Shown here: positions 9,356 to 17,721 of the stretch, in pieces | Layout of the letters: every line of letters starts with the position of its first letter | How positions within the stretch are numbered: position 1 is the first letter of the stretch | DNA from: an uncultured Paracoccaceae bacterium | Lineage (GTDB): Bacteria > Pseudomonadota > Alphaproteobacteria > Rhodobacterales > Rhodobacteraceae | Assembly: GCA_938028765.1 (NCBI GenBank) | Contig: CALIZF010000072.1 | Span: forward strand, 1 to 50,651 | Direction: 5' to 3' | Length of the DNA stretch: 50,651 bases | The notes under the pieces: model-generated | Seen by the model: the letters and a program-made list of their open reading frames with translations, nothing else | What the model was told of the DNA's origin: nothing | Databases searched by the model: none | Made by a program: the position numbers and the translations under genes

Positions 9356-9868
9356 TCACTCCTGCGCCGCGCCGGTGTCGGTGGGGGCGGGGGCGGCGGC
9401 CAGCGATTTCAGCAGCGCGGGGTTCTGCATCGCCTTGGCCAGAAGTTCCTCCGCGCCGCTCTTGCCGTCCATGTAGGTCATCAGATTGGCCAGCTGCGTC
9501 CGTGCGTCGAGCAGTTCACGCAATGGCGCCACCTTGCGCGCGATCGCGCCCGGGGTGAAATCCTCCATGCTCTCGAACGTGATGTCGACCGACAGGTGGC
9601 CCTCGCCGGTCAGCGCGTTCGGCACGCTGAAGACGGCCCGCGGCTTGATCGCCGCCATCCGCGCGGTGAAGTTGTCGACGTCGATCTCGAGGAATTTCCG
9701 GTCCGCCACCGTCGGCAGCGGCACTTCGGATGCGCCCGACAGGTCGGCCATCACCCCCATCACGAACGGCAGCTGCACCTTCTTTTCGGCGCCGTAGACC
9801 TCGACATCGTATTCGATCTGGACCCGGGGCGCCCGGTTGCGGGCGATGAACTTCTGCGAACTGCTCAT
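9356..9868 (-). CDS. tssB: Type VI contractile sheath small subunit TssB
   Basis: TssB pairs with TssC in the sheath, and its C-terminal helix is read by ClpV after contraction. The 170-residue product starts MSSSQKFIARNRAPRVQIEY and contains the family block ELPFVMGV (here QLPFVMGV), then DLSG, KFLEID and FESMEDFTPGAIA. It is preceded by a good AAGGAG and lies 5 nt before the tssC ATG. The 84-nt gap upstream to tssA shows no clear terminator. Confidence 0.96.
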   Translation of the reverse strand: MSSSQKFIARNRAPRVQIEYDVEVYGAEKKVQLPFVMGVMADLSGASEVPLPTVADRKFLEIDVDNFTARMAAIKPRAVFSVPNALTGEGHLSVDITFESMEDFTPGAIARKVAPLRELLDARTQLANLMTYMDGKSGAEELLAKAMQNPALLKSLAAAPAPTDTGAAQE

Positions 9869-9952
9869 GCAACTCTCCTTGCAGCAGTGACCGGACGGTT
9901 CGGGTGGAGCGTTGCCCCGGACGACATGCCCTTGCGGCGACGCGAGGATCGG

Positions 9953-10972
9953 TCAGTCGTCATAGCCAAGGCCGCCCACCAGCCGGACATTGTCGAGACC
10001 GTTCGGCGCCATGTCCTTCACGATCGCCAGGAAATCGGCGCCGACGAGGCGCCGCGCGCGCTGAAGGATCAGCGGGACCGGGCTGGACGGTTCGGCCGCG
10101 CGGTAATAGCCGATGATCGCATCCAGCGCACGCAGCACGTCGGCCTGCGAGGCGATCTGCCCCGGTGCGCCGCGCACCGCGGCGGCGGGGGTGCCGCCGG
10201 ATGCGTCCGCGCCGGCCTCCGGCGGGGCCGCTGCGGCCGCGCCGCCGGTCGCCGCCGAGACGGCCTGCACGATCTGCCGAAGAAGTTTGATCGCCTCGGC
10301 CAAGTGCGGGCCCTGGCCCGGCGTCCGCTCGGCGAAGATGCGTTCGATCGCGACCAGGCCGTCAAGCGCCGACCGGGCGCTGTCGAGGGTCGCGGCAAGC
10401 ACCGCGTGGTCCGTGTCGCGGAAGGCCGCATCCACCGCGGCACTGTCGAACCCGGGGGTTTCGCCGTCGGGCAGGGCGATCTGTCCCTGCGCCACCAGCA
10501 CGTCGCGCAGCGTCACCCGGCCGAAGGCGCGGCTTTGGGTCAGCGGCGTGCCCCGCAGGCCGCGCAGGACGGGGTCGGGCGCGGCCAGCGCCTGCACCGA
10601 ATTGATCCGCATCGTCGGGTCGTTGTCGTCGTCGGCGTCGAGCTGCGGATGGCAGGTATCCCAATAGCGTTCGAGGCAGCCGCGCACATAGGCGACAGCG
10701 TCGGCAAAGCCCGGCAGCCCTTCGGTGAAGATCAGCGCCCCGGCGAGCGTCGCCCCCGCGCGCAGGTCGTGGCTGCGTTCCATCACCGCCAGCGCCTTGC
10801 GGGCGACATCGGCGAAATCGGGATCCTCGGCGTCGAGGATCACACTGCCCGCCTGACGCTCGCCGATCGGACGCGCCGCGATCTCCATCGCAACGAAGGC
10901 GTCTTCGTATTCGAGGTTCCCGCCGCTCGGGGCCTCGGCGGATCGCGGCGACAGCAGAGCGTCAAGATCCAT
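9953..10972 (-). CDS. tssA: Type VI secretion protein TssA (ImpA N-terminal domain)
   Basis: TssA proteins organise baseplate and sheath assembly. The 339-residue product has an ImpA-type N-terminal domain (about 1-120), with NLEYEDAF near the start, GLPGFADAVAYVRGCLERYWD at about 85-105 and a following LDADDDNDP. A low-complexity Ala/Gly/Pro linker runs from about 240 to 275, and the short C-terminal helical domain ends VKDMAPNGLDNVRLVGG. It is the first gene of the operon, with a 232-nt non-coding space upstream. Confidence 0.92.
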   Translation of the reverse strand: MDLDALLSPRSAEAPSGGNLEYEDAFVAMEIAARPIGERQAGSVILDAEDPDFADVARKALAVMERSHDLRAGATLAGALIFTEGLPGFADAVAYVRGCLERYWDTCHPQLDADDDNDPTMRINSVQALAAPDPVLRGLRGTPLTQSRAFGRVTLRDVLVAQGQIALPDGETPGFDSAAVDAAFRDTDHAVLAATLDSARSALDGLVAIERIFAERTPGQGPHLAEAIKLLRQIVQAVSAATGGAAAAAPPEAGADASGGTPAAAVRGAPGQIASQADVLRALDAIIGYYRAAEPSSPVPLILQRARRLVGADFLAIVKDMAPNGLDNVRLVGGLGYDD

Positions 10973-11025
10973 GCGCCTGTTCCAAACCGCACCGGGCGCG
11001 CTGCAATGTCATCCGCCCCGTTGAA

Positions 11026-11055
11026 AGCTTACACGAAACGCGGTCGAAAAGGCAA
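11026..11055 (-). promoter_or_regulatory. Possible promoter of the type VI operon
   Basis: The 10973-11204 gap upstream of tssA has one AT-richer patch. On the minus strand it reads TTGCCT (11055-11050), an 18-nt spacer, then TAAGCT (11031-11026), a weak match to a housekeeping promoter about 50 nt before the tssA ATG. I see no sigma-54 type TGGCAC-N5-TTGC element. The call is tentative. Confidence 0.2.
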
Positions 11056-11204
11056 TCTCTGTCGCGCGCGACCGGCCCTTCCACCAGCCGACGACATCTT
11101 GCCTTGGCGGCGGGGCTTCCGGTCCTGAGCCGGGTGAGCCTCGCCGACCCGGCCGCGCACCCCTGAAATTCCGGCAGCCGGCAACGCCAGCGCCGAAGGG
11201 CCGC

Positions 11205-11804
11205 CTAGGCCGGCCCGCAGGCCGCCAGCAGCGCGCGGTGCCGCGCGAGGTAATCGGCGCGCACGGCGGGCGGCGCCCGCAGCAGGATCGTCAGCCCGGC
11301 GATCAGGTCGGGGCGCGGCCGGCCGAACAGACGGGCTGCCTCGTCCTCAGCAAAGCCTGCGATCTGCACCGCCTCGAGATAGGCCGAAACCCGGTCGGCG
11401 CGCTTGATGGCCTGCTTGACGGGCGCCGGCAGGATGCCGGGCAGCCCGAAACGCAGGTGGACGGCCTGCGCCAGACGCGCATCGAGCTGCCCGTAGGCCG
11501 CCCCGATCGCCGCCTTCACCGGGCTGATCATGTCGCCGATCACGTATTCGGGCGCGTCGTGCAGCAGCGCCGCCAGCCGCCACTGTGGCGTCCAGGCAGG
11601 GTTCATGCGGCGCGCGATCTCTTCGACCAGCAGGGAGTGCTCGGCTACCGAATAGGGGTGCTCGCCCCGGGTCTGGCCGTTCCAGCGGGCGACAAAGGAC
11701 AGGCCATGCGCGATGTCCTCGATCTCGATGTCGAGGGGCGAGGGGTCGAGCAGATCGAGCCGCCGGCCCGACAACATCCGCTGCCACGCCCGCGCCTGCC
11801 GCAT
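11205..11804 (-). CDS. HD-domain hydrolase (YfbR-like)
   Basis: A 199-residue metal-dependent HD phosphohydrolase. The motif set is a His in GEHPYSVAEHS, the paired LLHDAPEYV, and a later Asp in KRADRVSAYLEA, the arrangement seen in YfbR-type 5'-nucleotidase relatives. Its exact substrate cannot be read from sequence. It stands between the type VI operon and the flagellar island, reading the same way as both. There are 66 nt upstream to flgD and no overlap, so it need not belong to either functional group. Confidence 0.8.
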   Translation of the reverse strand: MRQARAWQRMLSGRRLDLLDPSPLDIEIEDIAHGLSFVARWNGQTRGEHPYSVAEHSLLVEEIARRMNPAWTPQWRLAALLHDAPEYVIGDMISPVKAAIGAAYGQLDARLAQAVHLRFGLPGILPAPVKQAIKRADRVSAYLEAVQIAGFAEDEAARLFGRPRPDLIAGLTILLRAPPAVRADYLARHRALLAACGPA

Positions 11805-11870
11805 CGCACCCTCGCCTGCCTCGACCGCCGCCGTGCATAGCCGTTGCGGGCGCCGACTGTCGAGCGCGCG

Positions 11871-12536
11871 TCACCCCGCAGGCCGGCGCAGCGCGCCGAC
11901 CGCGTCGGCGAGGATGCGGTTGCCGTCCTCAAGCCGCAGTTCCACCGTGCCGTCGCGGCCGAAGGCGGCCTCGCGCACGGTCGAATAGATCTGCACGGGC
12001 GTTTCCGACAGGACGGTGTCGCCCTGCGCCGCCTCGAGCGACAGAAGGTACGCCCCCGCCGGCAGCGGCGCGCCCTCGGCATCGGTGCCGGCCCACTGGA
12101 ACTCGGTCGTGCCGAGCGGCACGGGTTCGCGCGACACGAGGCGGCCGTGGGCATCCCTGACCGTCAGGGTCAGCCGGTCGGCCGCCGCCGGCGGGTCGAT
12201 CGCCAGCGACAGAAGGCCGCCGTCGATCTGCACCGGCCCCTGCCAGCGCACCTCCATCCCCACCCACTGGGCCAGCCGGCCGACTGCGTTCGGGTCGCCC
12301 GAGGGGTTCATCGCCTCGAGCAGCTGGTTGGTGCGCGCCTGCTGTTCCACCCCGGCGAACGTTGCAAGCTGCACGGCGAAATCCGTCGCCTCCATCGGGT
12401 TCAGCGGATTCTGGTTCTGCATCTGGACGGTCAGCATCCGCAGGAACGTCTGGAAATCGGATGCCAGTGCGGCGCTGCGGACGGCGGGCCGGGATGCGGC
12501 GGTGGTCGCGGGGGCGGTTTCCGGGGTGACCTGCAC
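11871..12536 (-). CDS. flgD: Flagellar hook-cap/scaffold protein FlgD
   Basis: FlgD caps the growing hook in the periplasm/exterior and is discarded when the hook is complete. The 221-residue product carries the diagnostic N-terminal block DFQTFLRMLTVQMQNQNPLNP followed by MEATDFAVQLATFAGVEQQ. Its C-terminal half has a FlgD Ig-like domain with WAGTDAEGAPLPAGAY. The start is a GTG at 12536 with GAGGAG 6 nt before it. A longer in-frame extension would run through fliK and is rejected. It is placed directly behind fliK (10 nt), and the two genes determine hook length and assembly together. Confidence 0.93.
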   Translation of the reverse strand: MQVTPETAPATTAASRPAVRSAALASDFQTFLRMLTVQMQNQNPLNPMEATDFAVQLATFAGVEQQARTNQLLEAMNPSGDPNAVGRLAQWVGMEVRWQGPVQIDGGLLSLAIDPPAAADRLTLTVRDAHGRLVSREPVPLGTTEFQWAGTDAEGAPLPAGAYLLSLEAAQGDTVLSETPVQIYSTVREAAFGRDGTVELRLEDGNRILADAVGALRRPAG

Positions 12537-12546
12537 GGGATGCTCC

Positions 12547-15066
12547 TCAGAGGCGTAGGCAGAGCGGGCCGGTATGCGGCACGCGAGGGGCTCGGGCGGG
12601 TGGCGCGTCCGGCGCACGGGGGTCGGGCGCGGCGTCGCGGGCGGTGCCGGGGGCGCCGGCGGGCGGCCCCTGGGGCGCACGGTCCTGCCGGTCGAAGCTG
12701 AAGCTGGTCTTCCCGTATCCGGCATCGCGCAGGTCCTGATCGAGCGTGCCGACCGTTCGGCGCAGCAGATCGGCCGTCTCGACGCGCTCGGCCGACACCT
12801 GGACCGCGACGCTGTCCGCCCCGAAGGCCAGGGTCATCCGCACTGCCCCGAGTTCCGGCGTGTCGAGCGCCAGGTCGATCGTGCCGCCGCCGGCGGCCGC
12901 GGACGGTTCGGCCCGGGCGGTGGGGGCCGGCGCTCGCGGATCGGGCGGGGCAGTTTCGCGCGCGGCCGGGCGCGGCAGGTCGGTGCCCGTCGCGGGGTCG
13001 CCGGCCGGCGCCACCGGCACGGCGGCGGCCCCGGACTCGGCCGGCCGCGGATCGGCCAAGGCCGTCAGCGCCGTGTCAGCCGCAGGTGCCAGCCGCCCGG
13101 TATCCGGCGCCGCCCGCGCCCGGCTCTCCGGCGCCGACGCCGGCGCCGCAGGGGGCATCGGGCCGCGATCCGACACGGCTGCGCGCCACCCCCCAAGCGC
13201 GCCCGCCGCCGCTGCGTCATCCGCCGCGAGCGAAGGGGCAGCGGCGGCAAGTTGCGCCGTCGGCTCGGCCGCCCGCCCCTCCGAGGGCAAGACCGGCGCG
13301 GTTCCGGGTGGCGAACCGTCGGCCGGCGGTCCGGCGAAGATCCGCGGTCCCGCCGCATTCGGGATCGCACCCCGGCCCTGCGACCGAACCGCGGGCGGCG
13401 GCACAGCCGCGGGGGATGACGGCGTCGCGGCGGCGGTCACGCGCACCCATGCCGGCGGGTCCGTCCCCGGCACGGCACGGATCGCCGCGGCGGCGTCCGC
13501 CGCGCGACTGGCGCCCGCCCCCCCGACGGCCGCGTCGCCGTCAGCGCGCAGGGCATCGGCCGGGTGCGCCGCCGTGTGGGGTGCCGCGGGCCGCTGTGCC
13601 CAACCCGGTGGCGGTGCGGGCCGGATCGCCGCGGCAACGCGCTGCGGCCCGGCAACCGTCGGCGCGATCCGCGCGAATGTCGGTGGCGACTGCGGTTTGC
13701 CTGTGCGGCCGGGATCCGCGTCGACCGAGCCGGTCGCACGCCCCGGCCTTGCGGTTGTGGCGACGGGATCGGCCGACCCGGCAGCGGATGCGCACCCCGC
13801 GGCAGCCGTTGCAGCCGACGGGTCGCGCCGCCCGTCCGGCATCGGTCCCGGGGGCGCAGGCCTGGGCTCAGCCGGTTGCGGTGCGGCTTCGACCGGCCCG
13901 GCCGATCCCGGATTCCCCTCCCGCGATCGCGGCTCTGTCGGTGCTGCCGGTGCGGGCGGATCGCCGGCGTGAGCCGCGGGAATGTCGGGCGGCGGTCGCG
14001 CGGCCGCTGGCTCTACGGCATCCGACGCAGCGGCCGCGACGGCGCCCTGCAGGTCGGGCACGGTCGCGGAACCGGCAACGGCGACCGCGCGCCGCGCGAC
14101 CGCCGGGTCGGACCGATCGGAGCGGTCCTTCGGATCGACCATCGGCGCGGCCGGCACCGAAGCGGGCCGCGGTGGCTGCGGCGCAGCGGCAGCGGGCGGT
14201 ATCGGCCGCGCGACCTGTCCGACGATCCCGCCGCCGGTGCGCGGGGCAACCGAGGGCAGCCTTCCCGGATCGACCGCCGCCGCAGCGGCGCGGATCGAAG
14301 GGCCCGACCCGCCGTCATCGGTCGGGTCGGCCGTCGGCGTTGGTGCGGCGAACGTACCGGCACGCGCGATGCCGCCCGCCGGCGCCGTCCGCCCGGACTC
14401 GCCTTGCGACGCTTCCCGGACCGTGGCGGATCGGTTCTCCCCGCCGCCGGACAACATCGACGCGACCGTCGCTTCGCGCACAGGCGGCGCCGCCCTGATC
14501 ACGGCCTGGTCGCGGCCCCGGCCACCGGCGTCAGCACCCCCCGCGACGCCGGAAGCAGCCCCGTCGTCTGCGGATGTCGCCGGACGGCCGATGCCGCCGG
14601 CCGCAACGGCGCGCACGGCCCCGTCCGTCCGGCCATTCGCGCCCGACGCGCCGTCCCTGCGGACCTCGGCCGGCGCGTCGATGGCGCCGACCGGCGGCGA
14701 CGGGTCCGGCGGCTGCGCCGCGCATCCCTGCGTCTCCGGCGCGGACACGCCGCTTGCCGCCGGCAGCATCGCCGGAACCGCCGCGCCGCCCGGCAGCCAT
14801 CCGACGGCATCTGCCCCGTCCCCGGGTTCCGGTCCGTCTGCCGCGGCATGGCCCGGGTCTGCGTCGGGGCCGGGGTCTGCGTCGGGCGCGTCGGCCGCGG
14901 GCCGATCGGCTGCCGCCCGTGGGTGGGCCGGGGCCGGCGAGCCCGCGCCCATGGACGCAAAGACTGCGGCAAAGCCAAGGCCCGACCCGCCCGGGGCGGC
15001 ACGTCGTGAATCCGGGCCGGGGGGATGCGCCGCCGCGCCGGGCGGGTCTGTGACAGGTGCGATCAT
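12547..15066 (-). CDS. fliK: Flagellar hook-length control protein FliK, unusually long
   Basis: FliK measures hook length and switches export specificity through FlhB. The C-terminal Flg_hook domain is visible at about residues 715-800 (DLALDTPELGAVRMTLAF, then VETADLLRRTVGTLDQDLRDAGY). The preceding 700 residues are low-complexity Ala/Pro/Gly/Asp sequence with no recognisable fold, giving 839 residues, well above common FliK sizes. Identity therefore rests on the C-terminal domain and on the place next to flgD. The divergent flgJ-type gene starts 104 nt away, with a CtrA-like site between them. Long open frames on the opposite strand here are shadows of the GC-rich repeats. Confidence 0.88.
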   Translation of the reverse strand: MIAPVTDPPGAAAHPPGPDSRRAAPGGSGLGFAAVFASMGAGSPAPAHPRAAADRPAADAPDADPGPDADPGHAAADGPEPGDGADAVGWLPGGAAVPAMLPAASGVSAPETQGCAAQPPDPSPPVGAIDAPAEVRRDGASGANGRTDGAVRAVAAGGIGRPATSADDGAASGVAGGADAGGRGRDQAVIRAAPPVREATVASMLSGGGENRSATVREASQGESGRTAPAGGIARAGTFAAPTPTADPTDDGGSGPSIRAAAAAVDPGRLPSVAPRTGGGIVGQVARPIPPAAAAPQPPRPASVPAAPMVDPKDRSDRSDPAVARRAVAVAGSATVPDLQGAVAAAASDAVEPAAARPPPDIPAAHAGDPPAPAAPTEPRSREGNPGSAGPVEAAPQPAEPRPAPPGPMPDGRRDPSAATAAAGCASAAGSADPVATTARPGRATGSVDADPGRTGKPQSPPTFARIAPTVAGPQRVAAAIRPAPPPGWAQRPAAPHTAAHPADALRADGDAAVGGAGASRAADAAAAIRAVPGTDPPAWVRVTAAATPSSPAAVPPPAVRSQGRGAIPNAAGPRIFAGPPADGSPPGTAPVLPSEGRAAEPTAQLAAAAPSLAADDAAAAGALGGWRAAVSDRGPMPPAAPASAPESRARAAPDTGRLAPAADTALTALADPRPAESGAAAVPVAPAGDPATGTDLPRPAARETAPPDPRAPAPTARAEPSAAAGGGTIDLALDTPELGAVRMTLAFGADSVAVQVSAERVETADLLRRTVGTLDQDLRDAGYGKTSFSFDRQDRAPQGPPAGAPGTARDAAPDPRAPDAPPARAPRVPHTGPLCLRL

Positions 15067-15113
15067 CGCGGCCTTCCGAAGCTCTGTCCCACACCTGCCC
15101 TACAGCCAGCCGG

Positions 15114-15128
15114 TTACCGCCGGTTTAC
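15114..15128. promoter_or_regulatory. CtrA-like site TTAC-N7-TTAC between fliK and flgJ
   Basis: TTAC (15114-15117), seven bases, TTAC (15125-15128). This resembles the CtrA consensus TTAA-N7-TTAA. It lies 42 nt before the flgJ-like ATG and 47 nt before the fliK ATG, so it could serve both divergent genes. Assignment to CtrA is inference from motif, position and repetition across the island. Confidence 0.5.
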
Positions 15129-15170
15129 CGCAATGGCCGAGTCTGCCGCCGCAACCGTCAGGAGACCGGC

Positions 15171-15461
15171 ATGATCGACCCGATTTCCACCCTCCGCCCG
15201 CCGCCGTCCGGCGCCGCCGCAGGACCGGACGCGCGCCTGCGCGCCGCTGCGGCCGCGCTCGAGACGCAATTCCTCGCCGAAATGCTGGGCCATGCGGGGC
15301 TCGGCGAATCGGCCGGCGCCGCGCCGGGCGGCATCGGCGAGGAACAGTTCGCATCGCTCCTGCGCGAGGCGCAGGCGAAGGCGATCGTCGCGCAGGGCGG
15401 CATCGGCCTTGCCGAACGGATCGTGCGGTCGCTCGCGGCCCGTGCCGGGATGGAGGGCTGA
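15171..15461 (+). CDS. flgJ: Rod-binding protein, FlgJ N-terminal type
   Basis: A 96-residue protein matching the rod-binding half of FlgJ: AAALETQFLAEMLGHAG followed by EEQFASLLREAQAKAIVAQGGIGLAERIV. It acts in the periplasm as a scaffold for rod assembly. The muramidase half found in enterobacterial FlgJ is absent. The separate transglycosylase gene at 29079-29828 is the likely partner. AGGAG lies 6 nt before the ATG at 15171. The next gene starts 1 nt after its stop. Confidence 0.85.
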   Translation: MIDPISTLRPPPSGAAAGPDARLRAAAAALETQFLAEMLGHAGLGESAGAAPGGIGEEQFASLLREAQAKAIVAQGGIGLAERIVRSLAARAGMEG

Positions 15462-15462
15462 C

Positions 15463-15789
15463 ATGGATGCCGACCGAATCGAAGATCTCCTCGCGACCCT
15501 GACCGAGACGGCGCGCCGTGCGGATTTCGCGGCGCTCGCGGAATTGGCCGAAGGAATTTCGGCTGCCCTCGCCGCCCCTGGCCCGCATCCGACGGTCGAA
15601 CGCGCCGAACGGCTGCGCGCCGCGGCGGCGCGCGCGGCGGCGCTGCTGAATGCGGCGCGCGACGGCATCCTCGCCGGCCGCACCCGCGCCGCCGAGATCC
15701 GGCGCGCGCTGGACGGAACCGCGACCTACGACCCCGCCGGCAATCGCGCGGTCCTGGCCTCGGCCGGCGCGGCGCTGCGCCGGACCTGA
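15463..15789 (+). CDS. Small helical protein, probable FlgN-type export chaperone
   Basis: A 108-residue, mostly helical, Ala/Arg/Glu-rich protein. Its C-terminal segment TYDPAGNR resembles the Tyr-x-x-x-Gly ending of FlgN, the cytoplasmic chaperone for the hook-filament junction proteins FlgK and FlgL. FlgK and FlgL are both encoded in this island, and no other FlgN candidate was found. The ATG overlaps the ribosome-landing zone just after the flgJ stop, so the pair is an operon. The assignment rests on size, context and a short C-terminal resemblance and could be wrong. Confidence 0.5.
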   Translation: MDADRIEDLLATLTETARRADFAALAELAEGISAALAAPGPHPTVERAERLRAAAARAAALLNAARDGILAGRTRAAEIRRALDGTATYDPAGNRAVLASAGAALRRT

Positions 15790-15799
15790 GCGGATCGAG

Positions 15800-15824
15800 T
15801 CAAATGCCCCGCAGATGCCCGACA
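15800..15824 (+). promoter_or_regulatory. Possible flagellar sigma (FliA-type) promoter for flagellin
   Basis: TCAA at 15800-15803, a 15-nt spacer and CCGACA at 15819-15824 resemble the sigma-28 elements TCAAG...CCGATA. Transcription would begin near 15832 and leave a 5' untranslated region of about 160 nt before the flagellin ATG. The spacing is one base off the enterobacterial norm, so confidence is moderate. Confidence 0.4.
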
Positions 15825-15827
15825 GGA

Positions 15828-15842
15828 TTAGCGTTCCCTTAG
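15828..15842. promoter_or_regulatory. CtrA-like site TTAG-N7-TTAG upstream of flagellin
   Basis: TTAG (15828-15831), seven bases, TTAG (15839-15842), immediately downstream of the FliA-like element and about 150 nt before the flagellin start. If both are real, CtrA would bind at the sigma-28 start point and could repress it or drive a second start. Confidence 0.45.
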
Positions 15843-15992
15843 GACGTGCCGGGCGAGAACGTCGCTGCCGTCCCGGACCGGGGCGGGCGCGGCGGTGAAC
15901 GCCAGCAGGGAACAGAACGTCCCCGGTGCCACCCCGCCGGTGGTTTCGCCGCCCCAGCACGAAGCGCGGGCGCACGAGAGGGAAGCAGACGC

Positions 15993-17273
15993 ATGTCGTC
16001 GATTCTGACCAACACCAGCGCGATGGTCGCGCTGCAGACGCTCAAGGGCATCAATGCGAACCTGAACAAGACGCAGAACGAGATTTCCACCGGCAAGTCG
16101 ATCGCCAATGCGCGCGACAGCGCGGCGGTCTGGGCGATCTCGAAGGTGATGGACTCGGACGTGAAGGGCTTCAAGGCGATCTCGGACAGCCTGTCGCTCG
16201 GCTCGTCCACCATCGCCGTCGCCCGCTCCGCCGCCGAACAGATCACCGAGCTTCTGGGCGAGATCAAAGGCAAGATCGTCGCCGCGCAGGAGCAGAACGT
16301 CGACCGCGCGAAGATCCAGGAAGACATCGTCGCGCTGCGCGGCCAGATCTCGTCGATCGTCTCGGCGGCGCAGTTCAACGGGCTGAACCTCCTGTCCAAC
16401 CGCCGCGGCGGCGCGACGGTGGCGCAGATCGTGGCCAACACCGGCGCGGGCGCCGGCATCCGCGGCTCGGGCTCGGTCAACATCCTCGCGTCGCTCGACC
16501 GGTCGTCCTCGGGCAGCGTCACCGCCTCGCAGATCTCCGCGCTCAAGGGCGACCTCGGCACCCAGGCGCTGACCGCCGGCACCGGCACCGACATCGCGGC
16601 GGCCGCCTTCGCGGGCGCCGGCGCGATCGCGTCGGGGGCCTCGGGCACCCTCACGGTCGCGGGCGACACCGCCACGCCGGCGCGCGGCGGCCTGCGCGTG
16701 ATCGCCGGCGACACCTACGCGATCGGCGGTCTGACCGGGATCACCGCTGCGATCAACTACGTCGCCCGCGACGGCGACACGGTGGCGGACATCGCCCGCG
16801 CCCTGACTGAACGGCTGAACTTCGAGGCGAAGCGGGCCGGAGTCGCCTACACGGCCACCTTCAACGGCACCGACGGCGTGACGATCACCAACAACACCGC
16901 GGCCGGCATCACCACGACGACGGCCGTGAACACGGGAGGCACCGCCGGCGGCGGCCTTGCGATCCTCGGCGAGATCAACGTCACGACCGACAATGGGGCC
17001 AGCGCCGCGCTGTCTGCGATCGAGGGGCTGACCCAGACCGCGATCCGCGCGGCGTCGAACTTCGGCACCGCGCAGAAGCGGATCGACATCCAGAAGGACT
17101 TCGTCTCGAGCCTGATGGATTCGCTCAAGGCGGGGATCGGCAGCCTCGTCGATGCCGACATGGAAGAGGCGTCGGCGCGGCTGCAGGCGCTGCAGGTTCA
17201 ACAGCAGCTCGGCATCCAGGCGCTGTCGATCGCCAACCAGGCGCCGCAGAGCATCCTGGCGCTCTTCCGCTGA
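15993..17273 (+). CDS. fliC: Flagellin
   Basis: The 426-residue filament protein. The conserved N-terminal D0/D1 helices run from residue 1 to about 140 (SSILTNTSAMVALQTLKGIN, then NEISTGKSIANARDSAA). The C-terminal helices run from about 345 to 426 and end QLGIQALSIANQAPQSILAL. The centre (about 150-335) is the variable surface domain, rich in Ala, Gly and Thr. The ATG at 15993 is chosen because the upstream in-frame extension is not flagellin-like. It is followed by flaF and flbT, which control flagellin export and mRNA translation in alphaproteobacteria. The long 5' untranslated region fits such control. It is the only flagellin gene in this window. Confidence 0.96.
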   Translation: MSSILTNTSAMVALQTLKGINANLNKTQNEISTGKSIANARDSAAVWAISKVMDSDVKGFKAISDSLSLGSSTIAVARSAAEQITELLGEIKGKIVAAQEQNVDRAKIQEDIVALRGQISSIVSAAQFNGLNLLSNRRGGATVAQIVANTGAGAGIRGSGSVNILASLDRSSSGSVTASQISALKGDLGTQALTAGTGTDIAAAAFAGAGAIASGASGTLTVAGDTATPARGGLRVIAGDTYAIGGLTGITAAINYVARDGDTVADIARALTERLNFEAKRAGVAYTATFNGTDGVTITNNTAAGITTTTAVNTGGTAGGGLAILGEINVTTDNGASAALSAIEGLTQTAIRAASNFGTAQKRIDIQKDFVSSLMDSLKAGIGSLVDADMEEASARLQALQVQQQLGIQALSIANQAPQSILALFR

Positions 17274-17343
17274 GGCGCGCGGGCGGCGCCGCCACCGGCG
17301 CCGCCCCTTCCGCCCTGCCCTGCCCCTTCGTCAGGAGCCGACG

Positions 17344-17721
17344 ATGACCGACGGAACCATGCTGCGCGACACCTACGCGCGGCCCGAGGCGCCCGCGCGC
17401 ACGCCGCGGGCCATCGAATACGACCTGTTCGCGCGCAACACCGGGGCGCTGCAACAGGCCTGGGCCCGGCGGCGCGAGGATTTCGCAGGCCTTGCCGCGG
17501 CGCTGCACGCCAACAGCCGCCTGTGGTCCGTGCTGGCTGCCGACGTGGCCGAGCCCGGCAACGCCCTGCCCGCCCACCTGCGCGCCCAGATCTTCTACCT
17601 GTGCGAATTCACGCTTGCCCATAGCGCCCGCGTCCTCGAAGGCGCGACCGGGATCGATGTTCTGGTCGACATCAACACCGCCATCATGCGCGGCCTGCGC
17701 GGCGGCGGAGGTTCGGCATGA
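17344..17721 (+). CDS. flaF: Flagellin-associated regulator FlaF
   Basis: FlaF is an alphaproteobacterial protein needed for flagellin synthesis and secretion, acting opposite FlbT. The 125-residue product has the family core RAIEYDLFARNTGALQQA, a segment with LWSVLAADVAEPGN-like sequence, and a helical C-terminus with INTAIMRGLRGG. AGGAG precedes the ATG at 17344, and its stop overlaps flbT in an ATGA, so the two are translationally coupled. Confidence 0.92.
   Translation: MTDGTMLRDTYARPEAPARTPRAIEYDLFARNTGALQQAWARRREDFAGLAAALHANSRLWSVLAADVAEPGNALPAHLRAQIFYLCEFTLAHSARVLEGATGIDVLVDINTAIMRGLRGGGGSA

Noticed and set aside
10973..11204. Sigma-54 promoter for the type VI operon
   Set aside because: No TGGCAC-N5-TTGC element is present in the gap, and only a weak housekeeping-like match was seen.
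12574..15502. Several 300-500 codon plus-strand frames opposite fliK
   Set aside because: They mirror the low-complexity FliK coding sequence and have no ribosome sites, folds or family matches.
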